Shown here: positions 37,227-46,504 of the stretch, piece by piece
How the letters are laid out: the number at the start of each line of letters is the position of its first letter
Numbering within the stretch: position 1 is the first letter of the stretch
Assembly: GCA_963698495.1 (NCBI GenBank)
Contig: CAVORB010000004.1
Location: 69,720 to 133,719 of the forward strand
Reading direction: 5' to 3'
Length of the DNA stretch: 64,000 nt
DNA from: CAVORB01 sp963698495
Lineage (GTDB): Bacteria > Pseudomonadota > Gammaproteobacteria > Chromatiales > Chromatiaceae
Notes under the pieces: generated by a model
Seen by the model: the letters and a program-made list of their open reading frames with translations, nothing else
Databases searched by the model: none
What the model was told of the DNA's origin: nothing
Translations under genes and position numbers: made by a program

Positions 37227-39404
37227 ATGACAGAACGCACCCAAGCAGGCGGCCTCCTGGTGGCCACACCTCTTTTCGAGCTTGTGAACAACGAGATCGC
37301 GCCGGGAACCGGCGTCGAGCCCCAGGAATTCTGGTCGAAACTCGCCGGCATCGTCTCCGACCTTACGCCGCGCAACCGGGAGCTCCTCGCCACACGCGAC
37401 GCGCTGCAGGCCCGCATGGACGACTGGCACCGCCGCAACCCCGGCCCGATTCGCGATCTGCCCGCCTACAAGGCGTTCCTCGCGGAAATCGGCTATCTGG
37501 CGCCCGAGGGCGGCGACTTCTCGGTGACCACCGAAAACGTCGACCCGGAGATCGCCCACATCGCGGGCCCGCAGCTGGTGGTGCCGGTGAACAACGCCCG
37601 TTATGCGCTGAACGCCGCCAACGCCCGCTGGGGCAGCCTCTACGACGCGCTCTACGGCACCGACGTCATCCCGGAGGAAGGCGGCGCGGAGCGGGGCAGC
37701 AAGTACAACCCCACGCGCGGGGCCAAGGTGATCGCGTACGCGAGCAACTTCCTCGACCAGGCCGTTCCCTTGGCGCAAGGCAAGCACGGGGAGGCGACCT
37801 CCTACCGGGTCGAAAACGGCCAGCTCGTCGCAACCATCGCCGGCGCCGCCGAGACGGGCCTGCGAGACCCGAGCGCCTTGACTGGATATCGGACGGAGAA
37901 CGGGCGCCTCAGCACCCTGCTCCTGGCACACAACGGGCTGCACATCGAGCTACAGATCGACCCCGAGCACCCGATCGGAAAGGCGAGCGCCGCGGGCGTG
38001 AAGGACGTCGTGCTGGAGTCCGCCGTCACGACCATCCAGGACTGCGAGGATTCGGTGGCCGCGGTGGACGCCGAGGACAAGGTCGTGGTCTACCGCAACT
38101 GGCTAGGCCTCATGCGCGGCGATCTCACTGCCAGCTTCTCCAAGGGCGGGCACATGACCGACCGCGCTCTGGAGCCGGACCGCGTCTATACCGCGCCGGA
38201 CGGCTCCGAGCTGGTCCTGCCCGGCCGCAGCCTGATGCTGGTGCGAAACGTGGGGCACCTGATGACCACGGACGCCGTGCTCACCGCGGATGGAGAAGAG
38301 ATCTTCGAGGGCATGCTCGACGGCATGATGACGGCGCTGGCGGCGATGCAGGACCTCAAGGGCTCGGGGCGCTACCGCAACTCGCGTGCTGGCAGCGTCT
38401 ACATCGTCAAGCCCAAGATGCACGGGCCGGATGAGGTCGCCTTCGCCGTAGAGCTGTTCGGCCAGATCGAGGACGCATTGGGCCTGGCCCGCAACACCCT
38501 GAAGATCGGCATCATGGACGAGGAGCGGCGCACCACGGTGAATCTCAAGGAGTGCATCCGCGCTGCGAGGGAGCGGGTCATCTTCATCAACACCGGCTTT
38601 CTCGACCGCACCGGCGACGAGATGCACACCGCGATGGAAGCGGGCCCCATGCTGCGCAAGGGGGACATGAAGACCGCACCTTGGCTGCTCGCCTACGAGG
38701 ACTGGAACGTCGACGTCGGTCTGGCCTGCGGACTGCGCGGCCACGCGCAGATCGGCAAGGGCATGTGGACCATGCCGGAGGAGATGCGCGCCATGGTTCA
38801 GACCAAACGCGGGCACCCCCAGGCCGGCGCCAATTGCGCCTGGGTCCCCTCCCCCACTGCCGCCACCTTGCACGCCATGCACTATCATGAAATCAGCGTG
38901 GCGGACCGTCAGGCGGAGATTGCAGCGGGCGGGCCGCGCGCCAAGCTGGACACGATTCTCACCGTCCCGGTCGCGGAAACCCCGAACTGGACGGCAGAAG
39001 AGGTCCAGCAGGAACTCGACAACAACTGCCAGGGCATCCTCGGATATGTCGTGCGCTGGATCGACCAGGGCGTGGGCTGCTCGAAGGTGCCGGACATCAA
39101 GAACACCGGTCTGATGGAGGACCGCGCGACGCTCCGGATCTCGAGCCAGCACGTCGCCAACTGGCTGCATCACGGCATCGTGACCAGCGACCAGGTCATC
39201 GCCACGCTCAAGCGCATGGCGGAGGTGGTCGATGGCCAGAACGCCAGCGATCCGCTGTATCGGCCAATGGCTCCGGGGTTCGACGGCATCGCCTTCGAGG
39301 CGGCCTGCGACCTGATTTTCAAGGGCCGGGAGGTGCCGAACGGCTACACCGAGCCCACGCTCCACGCGAAGCGCCTGGAGCTCAAGGCTGTTGCCGGACG
39401 CTAG
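37227..39404 (+). CDS. glcB: malate synthase G
   Basis: Condenses glyoxylate and acetyl-CoA to malate. 725 residues from ATG 37227 (ribosome site GGCGAG), close to the 723 of E. coli GlcB. TIM-barrel motifs include IGIMDEERRTTVNLKECI, the metal-binding Glu in MDEERRT, FINTGFLDRTGDEMHT and AGANCAWVPSPTAATLHA. It stands alone; no isocitrate lyase or glycolate oxidase gene is nearby. The upstream 37030-37090 is a sharp AT-rich patch in GC-rich DNA and probably carries the promoter. Confidence 0.97.
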   Translation: MTERTQAGGLLVATPLFELVNNEIAPGTGVEPQEFWSKLAGIVSDLTPRNRELLATRDALQARMDDWHRRNPGPIRDLPAYKAFLAEIGYLAPEGGDFSVTTENVDPEIAHIAGPQLVVPVNNARYALNAANARWGSLYDALYGTDVIPEEGGAERGSKYNPTRGAKVIAYASNFLDQAVPLAQGKHGEATSYRVENGQLVATIAGAAETGLRDPSALTGYRTENGRLSTLLLAHNGLHIELQIDPEHPIGKASAAGVKDVVLESAVTTIQDCEDSVAAVDAEDKVVVYRNWLGLMRGDLTASFSKGGHMTDRALEPDRVYTAPDGSELVLPGRSLMLVRNVGHLMTTDAVLTADGEEIFEGMLDGMMTALAAMQDLKGSGRYRNSRAGSVYIVKPKMHGPDEVAFAVELFGQIEDALGLARNTLKIGIMDEERRTTVNLKECIRAARERVIFINTGFLDRTGDEMHTAMEAGPMLRKGDMKTAPWLLAYEDWNVDVGLACGLRGHAQIGKGMWTMPEEMRAMVQTKRGHPQAGANCAWVPSPTAATLHAMHYHEISVADRQAEIAAGGPRAKLDTILTVPVAETPNWTAEEVQQELDNNCQGILGYVVRWIDQGVGCSKVPDIKNTGLMEDRATLRISSQHVANWLHHGIVTSDQVIATLKRMAEVVDGQNASDPLYRPMAPGFDGIAFEAACDLIFKGREVPNGYTEPTLHAKRLELKAVAGR

Positions 39405-39427
39405 CTTGAGCAGCCGTGATGAAGTTA

Positions 39428-39459
39428 TTGAATCGCGACTTTATTGATCTGAATCGCGA
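39428..39459. promoter_or_regulatory. two direct repeats TGAATCGCGA spaced 21 bp, candidate operator
   Basis: TGAATCGCGA occurs at 39429-39438 and 39450-39459, centre spacing 21 bp (two helical turns), in the gap between glcB and the DsrC-like gene. Such spacing places both on one face of the helix, as for a dimeric regulator. No known consensus is assigned. Confidence 0.35.
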
Positions 39460-39642
39460 AAAAGCGGCCCTCTACGGGCTCGCCTGCGATATATTGCATT
39501 GACAAACAGCTTTTCCCGGTGCGGGCGTCTGCGACAAACCGGGAGGCGAGGACAGAAGAAGTGTTCATGGAAGAGCAGACGACGAACCACCAAAACGCAA
39601 CCTCAATCACCGTCCCTCGCGGGATGGAGGAGTTAAGACATC

Positions 39643-39984
39643 ATGTCAGCAATGCAGATTGCCGGCCGCGAGCTGGAAGTCAACCGCAAGGGTTACCTCG
39701 TTGACTTCGACGCGTGGGACAAGGACATTGCTCAGGCGATCGCGGCGGAGGAAGGGCTCACCCTCAGCGAATGCCACTGGGCGGTGATCGGTTTCCTGCG
39801 AGAGTACTACGGCGAGCTCGAGCACCCGCCGTCGCCGCGCATCGTGGTCAAGCGCATCGGCGAGCGCCTGACGATGAACGCGCCCTGCACCCGCAAGACC
39901 CTCGAGGCCCTGTTCCCCGGCGGCGGGTGCAAACAGGCCTGCCGCATCGCGGGTCTCCCCGACTACTACTGCCACGCCTGCTAA
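39643..39984 (+). CDS. dsrC: DsrC/TusE-family sulfur carrier protein with unusual C-terminal cysteines
   Basis: 113-residue DsrC-fold protein. The family core FLREYYGELEHPPSPRIVVK and the arm FPGGGCKQACRIAGLP are clear. DsrC passes protein-bound trisulfide sulfur in dissimilatory sulfite reduction or sulfur oxidation; TusE does so for tRNA thiolation. The usual C-terminus has one Cys about ten residues before a penultimate Cys. Here the arm has Cys96, Cys100, Cys110 and Cys113, ending PDYYCHAC, with spacings of 9 and 12 residues from Cys100. It is probably a DsrC paralogue rather than the canonical one. No dsrAB or tus genes are adjacent. Confidence 0.85.
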   Translation: MSAMQIAGRELEVNRKGYLVDFDAWDKDIAQAIAAEEGLTLSECHWAVIGFLREYYGELEHPPSPRIVVKRIGERLTMNAPCTRKTLEALFPGGGCKQACRIAGLPDYYCHAC

Positions 39985-40240
39985 GACCAAGTCGCCCCGC
40001 CCCGCAAGGGGCCGGGCGCATTCCCACCGTATCTGAAAAACCTAGGCGGGGCCATCTTCGGCCCGCTCGGACACCTTGCGTCTTTCTGGGAGACCTCATG
40101 TCTGCCGAGTCCCGGAGCTGCCGCTCGGGAGCAAACGGCGGGCGGGCCAACCTCCCGCATCGCGCGCAAGACCCTGCGCTGCGCCCGACCCGCCCTTGGT
40201 GTATCGTAATCGGCTGTGCCGATACTCGGGAACCATACAG

Positions 40241-42106
40241 ATGGACGTGGAGCTTGTCGAAATCCGCGATTTTCTCGCTACCCACCACCCCTTCGACCTG
40301 CTGCCGGAGGACGTCCTGGAGCACCTGCCCAAGCGCCTGTCCGTGCGCTACTTCCGGCGCGGCACCCCCGTACCTCCCAAGGATGCAGACCAGCCCTACC
40401 TCTATCTCGTGCGGCGCGGCGCGATCGAGCTGCGTGACGATCGCGGCGAGCTGGTGAGCAAGCTCGCGGAGGGCGACCTGTGCGTCATGCACTGCCGGCC
40501 CGACGACCCCTCCGCCCAGTTCATCGGCTCGACCGCCGAGGACACCCTCGCCTACCTGATGCCCTGCTCGGAGCTGGACCGGCTGCGCAGCGAGCACACC
40601 GACTTCGCGGACCACTTCGATCACTCGATCGCGGAGCGCCTGCGCAAGGCATTGGACGTGATCAAGGCGGAGCCTCCCGCCGGCGCCAACCTGATGACGG
40701 TGCAGGTCGCCGACTTGCTCGGTCGCTCGCTGGTGAACGCGAGCCCCGACACCAGCATCCGGGAGGCGGCGCGGGTGATGACCGAGGCGCGCGTCTCCTC
40801 CCTGGTCATCACCGATGGTGATCGCCTCGTGGGCATGGTCACGGACCGCGACCTGCGTAGCCGTTGCCTCGTCGCCGGCCGCTCCTACGACGAGCCGGTG
40901 CGCAACATCATGAGCGAGAACCTGCACACGACCAACGTCGACGCGCTCGGCTTCGAGGCCCTGATCAAGATGTCCCGACTCAATGTGCATCACCTGCCCG
41001 TGCTGGACGAGGAGCGCGTGGTCGGCGTGATCTCCACCTCCGACCTGGTTCGCTTCCAGAGCGCCAGCTCGGTCTACCTGGTCGGCGACATCGACAAGGC
41101 TCGGGACATCGACACCCTGGTCCAGATCAGCAGCAAGGTCCCGGAGCTGCAGGTCCACCTGGTCACCAGCGGGGCAACCGCGGACCAGGTAGGGCAGGCG
41201 GTGAGCGCGGTAACGGACGCCATCACGGTGCGCCTGCTCCAGCTGGCGGAATCGGAGCTCGGTCCCCCGCCGGTCCCCTACACCTGGATGGCGGGCGGCT
41301 CGCAGGCGCGGCGCGAACAGTCGTCGCACTCGGATCAGGACAATGCCCTGATGATCGCCGATCACATGAAGCCAGGCGACGACGAGTACTTCGCTGCCCT
41401 GGCCAAGATCGTCAACGACGGCCTCAATGCCTGCGGCTATTACTACTGCCCGGGCGAGGTCATGGCCTCCAATCCGAAATGGCGCCAGCCGCTGCGCCTT
41501 TGGCGCAAGTACTTCACCACCTGGATTGAGCGGCCCGAGCCGATGGCCCTGATGCTCGCCAGCGTGTTCTTCGATCTGCGCCCGCTGTACGATCCGGAGG
41601 GCATGTTCGAGGAGCTGCACGAGCACATCCTCGAGCACAGCCGCTCCAACCGGATCTTCATCGCCTACATGGCGTCCAATGCCCTCAAGCACCGGCCACC
41701 GCTCGGTTTCTTCCGTAACTTCGTGCTCATCAGCGGCGGCGACCACGACCACACCCTCGATCTCAAGCGCCGCGGCACGGTGCCCATCGTCGACCTTGCA
41801 CGGGTCTACGCGCTGTCGGCGGGAATCCCCGCGATCAATACCATCGAGCGCCTGGAGGCCGGCCCCAGGGTCCAGGCCGTTAGCCGCGACGGCGCCGCCA
41901 ACCTGATTGACGCCCTCGAGTTCATCGGCACGCTGCGCATGCGCCACCAGGCGAATCAGCTCCGCCGTGGCGAGAGGGCGGACAATTACCTGTCCCCGGA
42001 TGAGCTCTCGCGCCTGGAGCAGGGCCATCTCAAAGACGCGTTTTCCTTGATCAACACCATGCAGGAGTCGCTGGGACAGCGCTACCAGGCGGGACGCTTC
42101 GCCTGA
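40241..42106 (+). CDS. cNMP-binding / CBS-pair / DUF294 nucleotidyltransferase-like protein
   Basis: 621-residue regulatory protein in four parts: cyclic-nucleotide-binding-like domain (about 15-130), CBS pair (about 155-275), GlnD-like nucleotidyltransferase core with GGSQARREQ at 352-360 and SDQDNA at 364-369, and a DUF294 C-terminal helical domain. The NTase acidic residues are present, so uridylylation or adenylylation of a protein target is possible. It lies one base from the exonuclease gene and just before acsA. This three-gene neighbourhood recurs near acetate-utilisation genes, suggesting control of acetyl-CoA synthesis; that is inference. Confidence 0.92.
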   Translation: MDVELVEIRDFLATHHPFDLLPEDVLEHLPKRLSVRYFRRGTPVPPKDADQPYLYLVRRGAIELRDDRGELVSKLAEGDLCVMHCRPDDPSAQFIGSTAEDTLAYLMPCSELDRLRSEHTDFADHFDHSIAERLRKALDVIKAEPPAGANLMTVQVADLLGRSLVNASPDTSIREAARVMTEARVSSLVITDGDRLVGMVTDRDLRSRCLVAGRSYDEPVRNIMSENLHTTNVDALGFEALIKMSRLNVHHLPVLDEERVVGVISTSDLVRFQSASSVYLVGDIDKARDIDTLVQISSKVPELQVHLVTSGATADQVGQAVSAVTDAITVRLLQLAESELGPPPVPYTWMAGGSQARREQSSHSDQDNALMIADHMKPGDDEYFAALAKIVNDGLNACGYYYCPGEVMASNPKWRQPLRLWRKYFTTWIERPEPMALMLASVFFDLRPLYDPEGMFEELHEHILEHSRSNRIFIAYMASNALKHRPPLGFFRNFVLISGGDHDHTLDLKRRGTVPIVDLARVYALSAGIPAINTIERLEAGPRVQAVSRDGAANLIDALEFIGTLRMRHQANQLRRGERADNYLSPDELSRLEQGHLKDAFSLINTMQESLGQRYQAGRFA

Positions 42107-42107
42107 G

Positions 42108-42797
42108 ATGCACATCGGGCCGTTTACCACGGACCTGCGCCGGCGCTGGCAGCTGCGCCGCGCCGATCCGGGGCCGCTGCGGGACTATCTCGCCGTCGCA
42201 TTCCCGAATCCATCCAGCGACTATCGGCAGGTGGACTATCTCGCCATCGATCTCGAGACCACGGGGCTCGATCCTAAGCGGGATCAGATCTTGAGCGTGG
42301 GCTACGTGCTCCTGCGGGGAAACCGCATCGACCTCTCCACCGCAAGTCACCGGCTGGTGCATGCCGCCTTCGCGATCCCCGAGCAAAGCGCGGTCATCCA
42401 TCAAATCACCGACGACCAGGCAGCGGGCGGCGAATCGCTGACGACAGTGCTCGCGGACCTGTTGGAGCATCTCGCCGGCAAGGTCATGATCGCCCATCAC
42501 GCCGCGGTCGAGCGAGGCTTCATCAACGCGGCCTGCCGGCGCGAGTTCGGCGGCGGACTGGTCGCGCCAATCGTGGACACCCAGGCCCTGGCGCGGCGAA
42601 CCTTCGAGCGGCGCCACATGGCCTTCAAGGGTTCGGACCTGCGCCTGCACTCCCTGGGGGAGCGATACAACCTCCCGCGTTACGGGGCGCATAACGCGTT
42701 GAGCGACGCGCTGGCGGCCGCCGAGCTCTTTCTCGCCCAAGCCGTGTACATGGAGGGCCGGCGCGGGGCCCGGCTGCGCGAGTTCCTGTGCGCCTGA
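42108..42797 (+). CDS. DnaQ-like 3'-5' exonuclease (DEDDh)
   Basis: 229-residue exonuclease-fold protein. Motif I DLETTG has Asp48 and Glu50; motif II is AHHAAVERGF, where the usual Asp is Glu135; motif III has His195 and Asp200 in HNALSDA. The start follows the DUF294 stop after a single base, so the pair is translationally coupled. It is not the DNA polymerase III proofreading subunit; RNA or nucleotide substrates are possible. Confidence 0.9.
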   Translation: MHIGPFTTDLRRRWQLRRADPGPLRDYLAVAFPNPSSDYRQVDYLAIDLETTGLDPKRDQILSVGYVLLRGNRIDLSTASHRLVHAAFAIPEQSAVIHQITDDQAAGGESLTTVLADLLEHLAGKVMIAHHAAVERGFINAACRREFGGGLVAPIVDTQALARRTFERRHMAFKGSDLRLHSLGERYNLPRYGAHNALSDALAAAELFLAQAVYMEGRRGARLREFLCA

Positions 42798-43203
42798 GCA
42801 CCGCGCCGTGAAGCGGACGGCGCAATTGGGGACCTTGCCAACAAGCGGCAGGTAGCGAACCTGGGATACAGCGTTTAGACTTGAGGTTTATTCTGTTGAG
42901 GCGCTCGACGGGCGACACGTCTACTGCACGCAAAGACCGGGCGCACATGACCAAGGCGCAGGGACCGCTCCCGCCCGCGACACGGGCCATAGGGCGCGGA
43001 ACGAGCCAGCACCAGCCTTGAACGCCGCAACAACCTCGCCGCGAAGGGCACGATGTCGGTACAGCAGGATAAGAAGGGTTCGCCCCGAATAGGTTTCCCG
43101 ATCGGATCGAGACGATCAGGAACCGCCACGCGTCATCACTTCGAAAAATAACCCCCGTTGCAGCGCTGGGGATCGTCAACCACCTGACTGAGGAGAAGAC
43201 TCC
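42798..43203. other. intergenic region upstream of acsA
   Basis: 406 bp with no convincing gene; short open frames on either strand lack protein character. It should contain the acsA promoter and leader. A relatively AT-rich patch near 42860-42900 is the likeliest promoter position, but no clear hexamers were seen. Confidence 0.5.
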
Positions 43204-45150
43204 ATGTCGGAGATCAAGACCTATGAGGTTCCGGCCGAGATCGCGGCCAAGGCACACATCACCGCCGAGCAGTACGACGCCATGTACAAGCGCTCGGTGG
43301 ATGACCCCGAGGGCTTCTGGGCTGAGCAAGCCGAAAAGTTCGTCACCTGGACCAAGAAATGGGACAAGGTGAGGGACTACAGCTTCGGCGCCGACGACCT
43401 CCACATCAGATGGTTCGACGGCGGGAAGCTCAACGTCTCCTACAACTGCCTCGACCGCCAGTTGGAGACCCGTGGCGATCAGGTCGCCATCATCTGGGAA
43501 GGGGACAATCCGGAGGAAGACCGCAAGATCACCTACCGCGAGCTGCACACGGAGGTCTGTAAGCTCGCGAACGTGCTCAAGTCGCGCGGGGTCAAGAAGG
43601 GCGACCGGGTCTGCATCTACCTGCCCATGATCCCGGAGGCGGCGGTGGCGATGCTCGCCTGCACCCGCATCGGGGCCGTGCACTCGATCGTCTTCGGCGG
43701 CTTCTCGCCGGATTCGCTGCGCGACCGCATCCTCGATTCGGACTGCCAGACCCTGATCACCTCCGACGAGAGCGTGCGCGGCGGCCGTCAGGTGCCGCTG
43801 AAGAAGAACGCGGACACCGCTCTGACCGAGTGCCCGAATGTGAGCACCGTTCTGGTGGTCCGGCGCACCGGCGGAAACGTCGCCTGGACCGAGGGTCGCG
43901 ACATCTGGTACGACGAGGCCATGGCTGGCGCCTCCACGGAGTGCGCGCCCGAGGAGATGGACGCGGAGGACCCGCTGTTCATCCTCTATACCTCCGGCTC
44001 GACCGGCAAGCCCAAGGGCGTGCTGCATACCACCGGCGGCTACCTGGTCTTCGCGGCCATGACCCACAAGTACGCCTTCGACTATCAGGAGGGCGAGATC
44101 TACTGGTGCACCGCCGATGTGGGCTGGGTCACCGGGCACACCTATATCGTCTACGGGCCGCTGGCCAACGGCGCCATCTCGCTGATGTTCGAGGGTATCC
44201 CGAATTACCCGGACGTCTCGCGCTTCTGGCAGGTTGTCGACAAGCACCAGGTCAACATCTTCTACACCGCCCCCACGGCCATCCGCGCCCTGATGCGCGC
44301 CGGCGAGGAGCCGGTCAAGAAGACCTCGCGCAAGAGCCTGCGCATCCTCGGATCGGTAGGCGAGCCGATCAACCCGGAGGCATGGGAGTGGTATCACCGC
44401 GTGGTCGGCGACGAGCGCTGCCCGATCGTGGATACCTGGTGGCAGACCGAGACCGGCGGCCATCTGATCACACCGCTGCCCGGCGCCACGGCGCTCAAGC
44501 CCGGCTCCGCCAGCCGCCCCTTCTTCGGCGTGATGCCCGCCATCGTGGATGCGACCGACGGTCACGTGCTTGAGGGTGCGTGCGAGGGCGCACTGGTCAT
44601 CACCCAGCCGTGGCCGGCGATGATGCGCTCCGTCTATGGCGACCATCAGCGCTTCGTCGACACCTACTTCAAGCAGTACCCCGGCTACTATTTCACCGGC
44701 GACGGGGCGCGAAGAGACGAGGACGGCTACTACTGGATCACCGGACGCATAGACGATGTGCTCAACGTCTCGGGGCACCGTCTGGGTACCGCCGAAATCG
44801 AGTCCGCGCTGGTGCTGCACCCCCACGTTGCCGAGGCGGCGGTCGTCGGCTATCCCCATGACATCAAGGGACAAGGCATCTATGCCTACGTCACCCCGAT
44901 GGCCGGCGTGGAGCCGACCGATGAGCTCAAGAAGGAGCTGGTGGCCTTGGTGCGCGGCGAGATCGGACCGATCGCGACGGTGGACGTCATCCAGTGGGCA
45001 CCCGGCCTGCCAAAGACCCGTTCTGGCAAGATCATGCGTCGAATCCTGCGCAAGATCGCGGCCAACGAGGTCGATACCTTGGGCGACATCTCTACCCTGG
45101 CCGATCCGACCGTGGTCAACGACCTGATCGACAACCGAGCCAACAAGTAA
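43204..45150 (+). CDS. acsA: acetyl-CoA synthetase
   Basis: AMP-forming acetate activation, 648 residues. Adenylate-forming motif YTSGSTGKPKG at about 262-272, WWQTETGG acetate/AMP pocket, hinge region GRIDDVLNVSGHRLGTAE, and the C-terminal PKTRSGK motif whose Lys609 is the usual site of regulatory acetylation. Full length. Ribosome site GAGGAG precedes the ATG. Confidence 0.98.
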   Translation: MSEIKTYEVPAEIAAKAHITAEQYDAMYKRSVDDPEGFWAEQAEKFVTWTKKWDKVRDYSFGADDLHIRWFDGGKLNVSYNCLDRQLETRGDQVAIIWEGDNPEEDRKITYRELHTEVCKLANVLKSRGVKKGDRVCIYLPMIPEAAVAMLACTRIGAVHSIVFGGFSPDSLRDRILDSDCQTLITSDESVRGGRQVPLKKNADTALTECPNVSTVLVVRRTGGNVAWTEGRDIWYDEAMAGASTECAPEEMDAEDPLFILYTSGSTGKPKGVLHTTGGYLVFAAMTHKYAFDYQEGEIYWCTADVGWVTGHTYIVYGPLANGAISLMFEGIPNYPDVSRFWQVVDKHQVNIFYTAPTAIRALMRAGEEPVKKTSRKSLRILGSVGEPINPEAWEWYHRVVGDERCPIVDTWWQTETGGHLITPLPGATALKPGSASRPFFGVMPAIVDATDGHVLEGACEGALVITQPWPAMMRSVYGDHQRFVDTYFKQYPGYYFTGDGARRDEDGYYWITGRIDDVLNVSGHRLGTAEIESALVLHPHVAEAAVVGYPHDIKGQGIYAYVTPMAGVEPTDELKKELVALVRGEIGPIATVDVIQWAPGLPKTRSGKIMRRILRKIAANEVDTLGDISTLADPTVVNDLIDNRANK

Positions 45151-45520
45151 ACACTCGAGGCCGCGGCCGGAGTCCGGGGGACCGGACCGGCCGCGCGCAC
45201 GGTCCCACCCGTTCCGATCACGGCATCGCGGTTGGATATCGACGACTCTCAAGGGGGGAGCCGAATCACCGCGGGAGTTGCATGAGGGCACGTCCCTGCC
45301 ACTGGCGGCCGATCGTCTTGTCGGGTCCGGCGCTCAGGGCCCCCCTTGGCGCGATCGGCACGGGCGCGTCTGTCTTCGCTGCCCCGGCAGCTCCAGAGTG
45401 GGCTTGGTTCCGGGCTGTGGTGACGGAGCCCTGCAGACGACCAGGGCGTCTGCTCGGGGCCGGCTCCCGTCCTTGGTGGCCGCGGATGTCGGCCTTGTGG
45501 TCCATGAAGTGAGGTTGCAG
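45151..45520. other. intergenic region between acsA and the NYN-domain gene
   Basis: 370 bp. The first part has a GC-rich imperfect inverted repeat (GCGGCCGG near 45162 with CCGGCCGC near 45186) that could act as the acsA terminator, though it lacks a T run. The NYN reading frame is open back to 45278, but the added N-terminus is unlike the family. Confidence 0.45.
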
Positions 45521-46354
45521 TTGAACGCCAACATGCGAGTCGGAGTGTTCGTCGATGCCGAAAACGTGCGCTACAACGGCGGATACCAGATGCGATACGA
45601 CATCCTGCGCCGGTTCGCCGCCCGGGAAGGCGGAATTCTGCAGCGACTCAATACCTACCTGGCATTCGATGTCGAGCGCGCCCGGGAGGATCAGGAGTAC
45701 GCCAAGAAGTCCCGCGCCTATCAGCAAATGGTCCGGGACTTCGGATGGAAGATCACCGTCAAGCACGTCCGCCGTTACACGGATGAGCACGGCAACGTTA
45801 CGACCAAGGCCAACGCCGATCTGGATATGGCCGTGGACGCGATGCTGCAGGCGGGCAAGCTGGATCAGGTCCTGCTGGTCACGGGCGACGGGGATTTCCT
45901 GCAAGTGGTCACCGCGCTGCAGAACACAGGCTGCCGCGTGGAGCTGATCGGCTTCAAGAACGTCTCGCGCCAACTCCAGCAGGAGGTCGATGCCTACTTC
46001 TCCGGGTTCATGGTCCCGGATTTGCTGCCGGTCTCCTACGAACCGAGGAACGAGTGGGGAAAGCCGGGAGCATGCGTTCGCGGGGTCTGCACCAAGTGGT
46101 TTCCCGAGAAGGGTTACGGCTTCCTGCGCTTCATGGACCACATCTCACCCACGGTCTGGATCACGGATCCGCGAGAAGAAGGATCACCCTACATCAGCGT
46201 CTTTTGCCATGCCAACGAGGTGGCGGACGAGGTGACCGAGGATATGTTGATGAACCGCGAGACCATCCTCGAGTTTTACCTCAACGAAAGCGAGCAGAAG
46301 GACAACGGGTTGGTTGCCAACAACGTGCGGCTGGCCTTCTCGGTCAACCGCTGA
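45521..46354 (+). CDS. NYN-domain ribonuclease with C-terminal cold-shock-like domain
   Basis: 277 residues. The N-terminal NYN (PIN-like, LabA/DUF88) domain has the acidic residues of the metal site: VFVDAEN at 9-15, DLDMAVDAM at about 100-108 and VTGDGDFLQ at about 120-128. The C-terminal part (about 184-277) reads GVCTKWFPEKGYGFLRF and later ISVFCHANEV, the pattern of an S1/cold-shock RNA-binding fold. A nuclease joined to an RNA-binding domain suggests RNA decay or processing. The TTG at 45521 was chosen because GAGG lies six bases upstream; the ATG at 45533 has no ribosome site. Confidence 0.85.
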   Translation: MNANMRVGVFVDAENVRYNGGYQMRYDILRRFAAREGGILQRLNTYLAFDVERAREDQEYAKKSRAYQQMVRDFGWKITVKHVRRYTDEHGNVTTKANADLDMAVDAMLQAGKLDQVLLVTGDGDFLQVVTALQNTGCRVELIGFKNVSRQLQQEVDAYFSGFMVPDLLPVSYEPRNEWGKPGACVRGVCTKWFPEKGYGFLRFMDHISPTVWITDPREEGSPYISVFCHANEVADEVTEDMLMNRETILEFYLNESEQKDNGLVANNVRLAFSVNR

Positions 46355-46441
46355 CGCGACACAATCCGTTCGCCGTTTTCGAAAAAACCGTACCGGGTTC
46401 ACAAAAGCTCACAATCAGGTCGAGAACAGTTGAGAGAGTCT

Positions 46442-46470
46442 TTGAAAACCATTTAGAGTTGGAATAGTGT
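46442..46470 (+). promoter_or_regulatory. possible sigma70 promoter of pilBCD
   Basis: TTGAAA at 46442-46447, 17-bp spacer, TAGTGT at 46465-46470, 34 bp before the pilB start. Moderate match only. Confidence 0.35.
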
Positions 46471-46504
46471 CTGCCTAATGCATCTGGAGTGACGCCGACC
46501 CCCC

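Noticed and set aside
42625..45291. 888-codon minus-strand frame opposite acsA
   Set aside because: Shadow of the acsA codon pattern; no domain, no ribosome site, antisense to an unmistakable gene.
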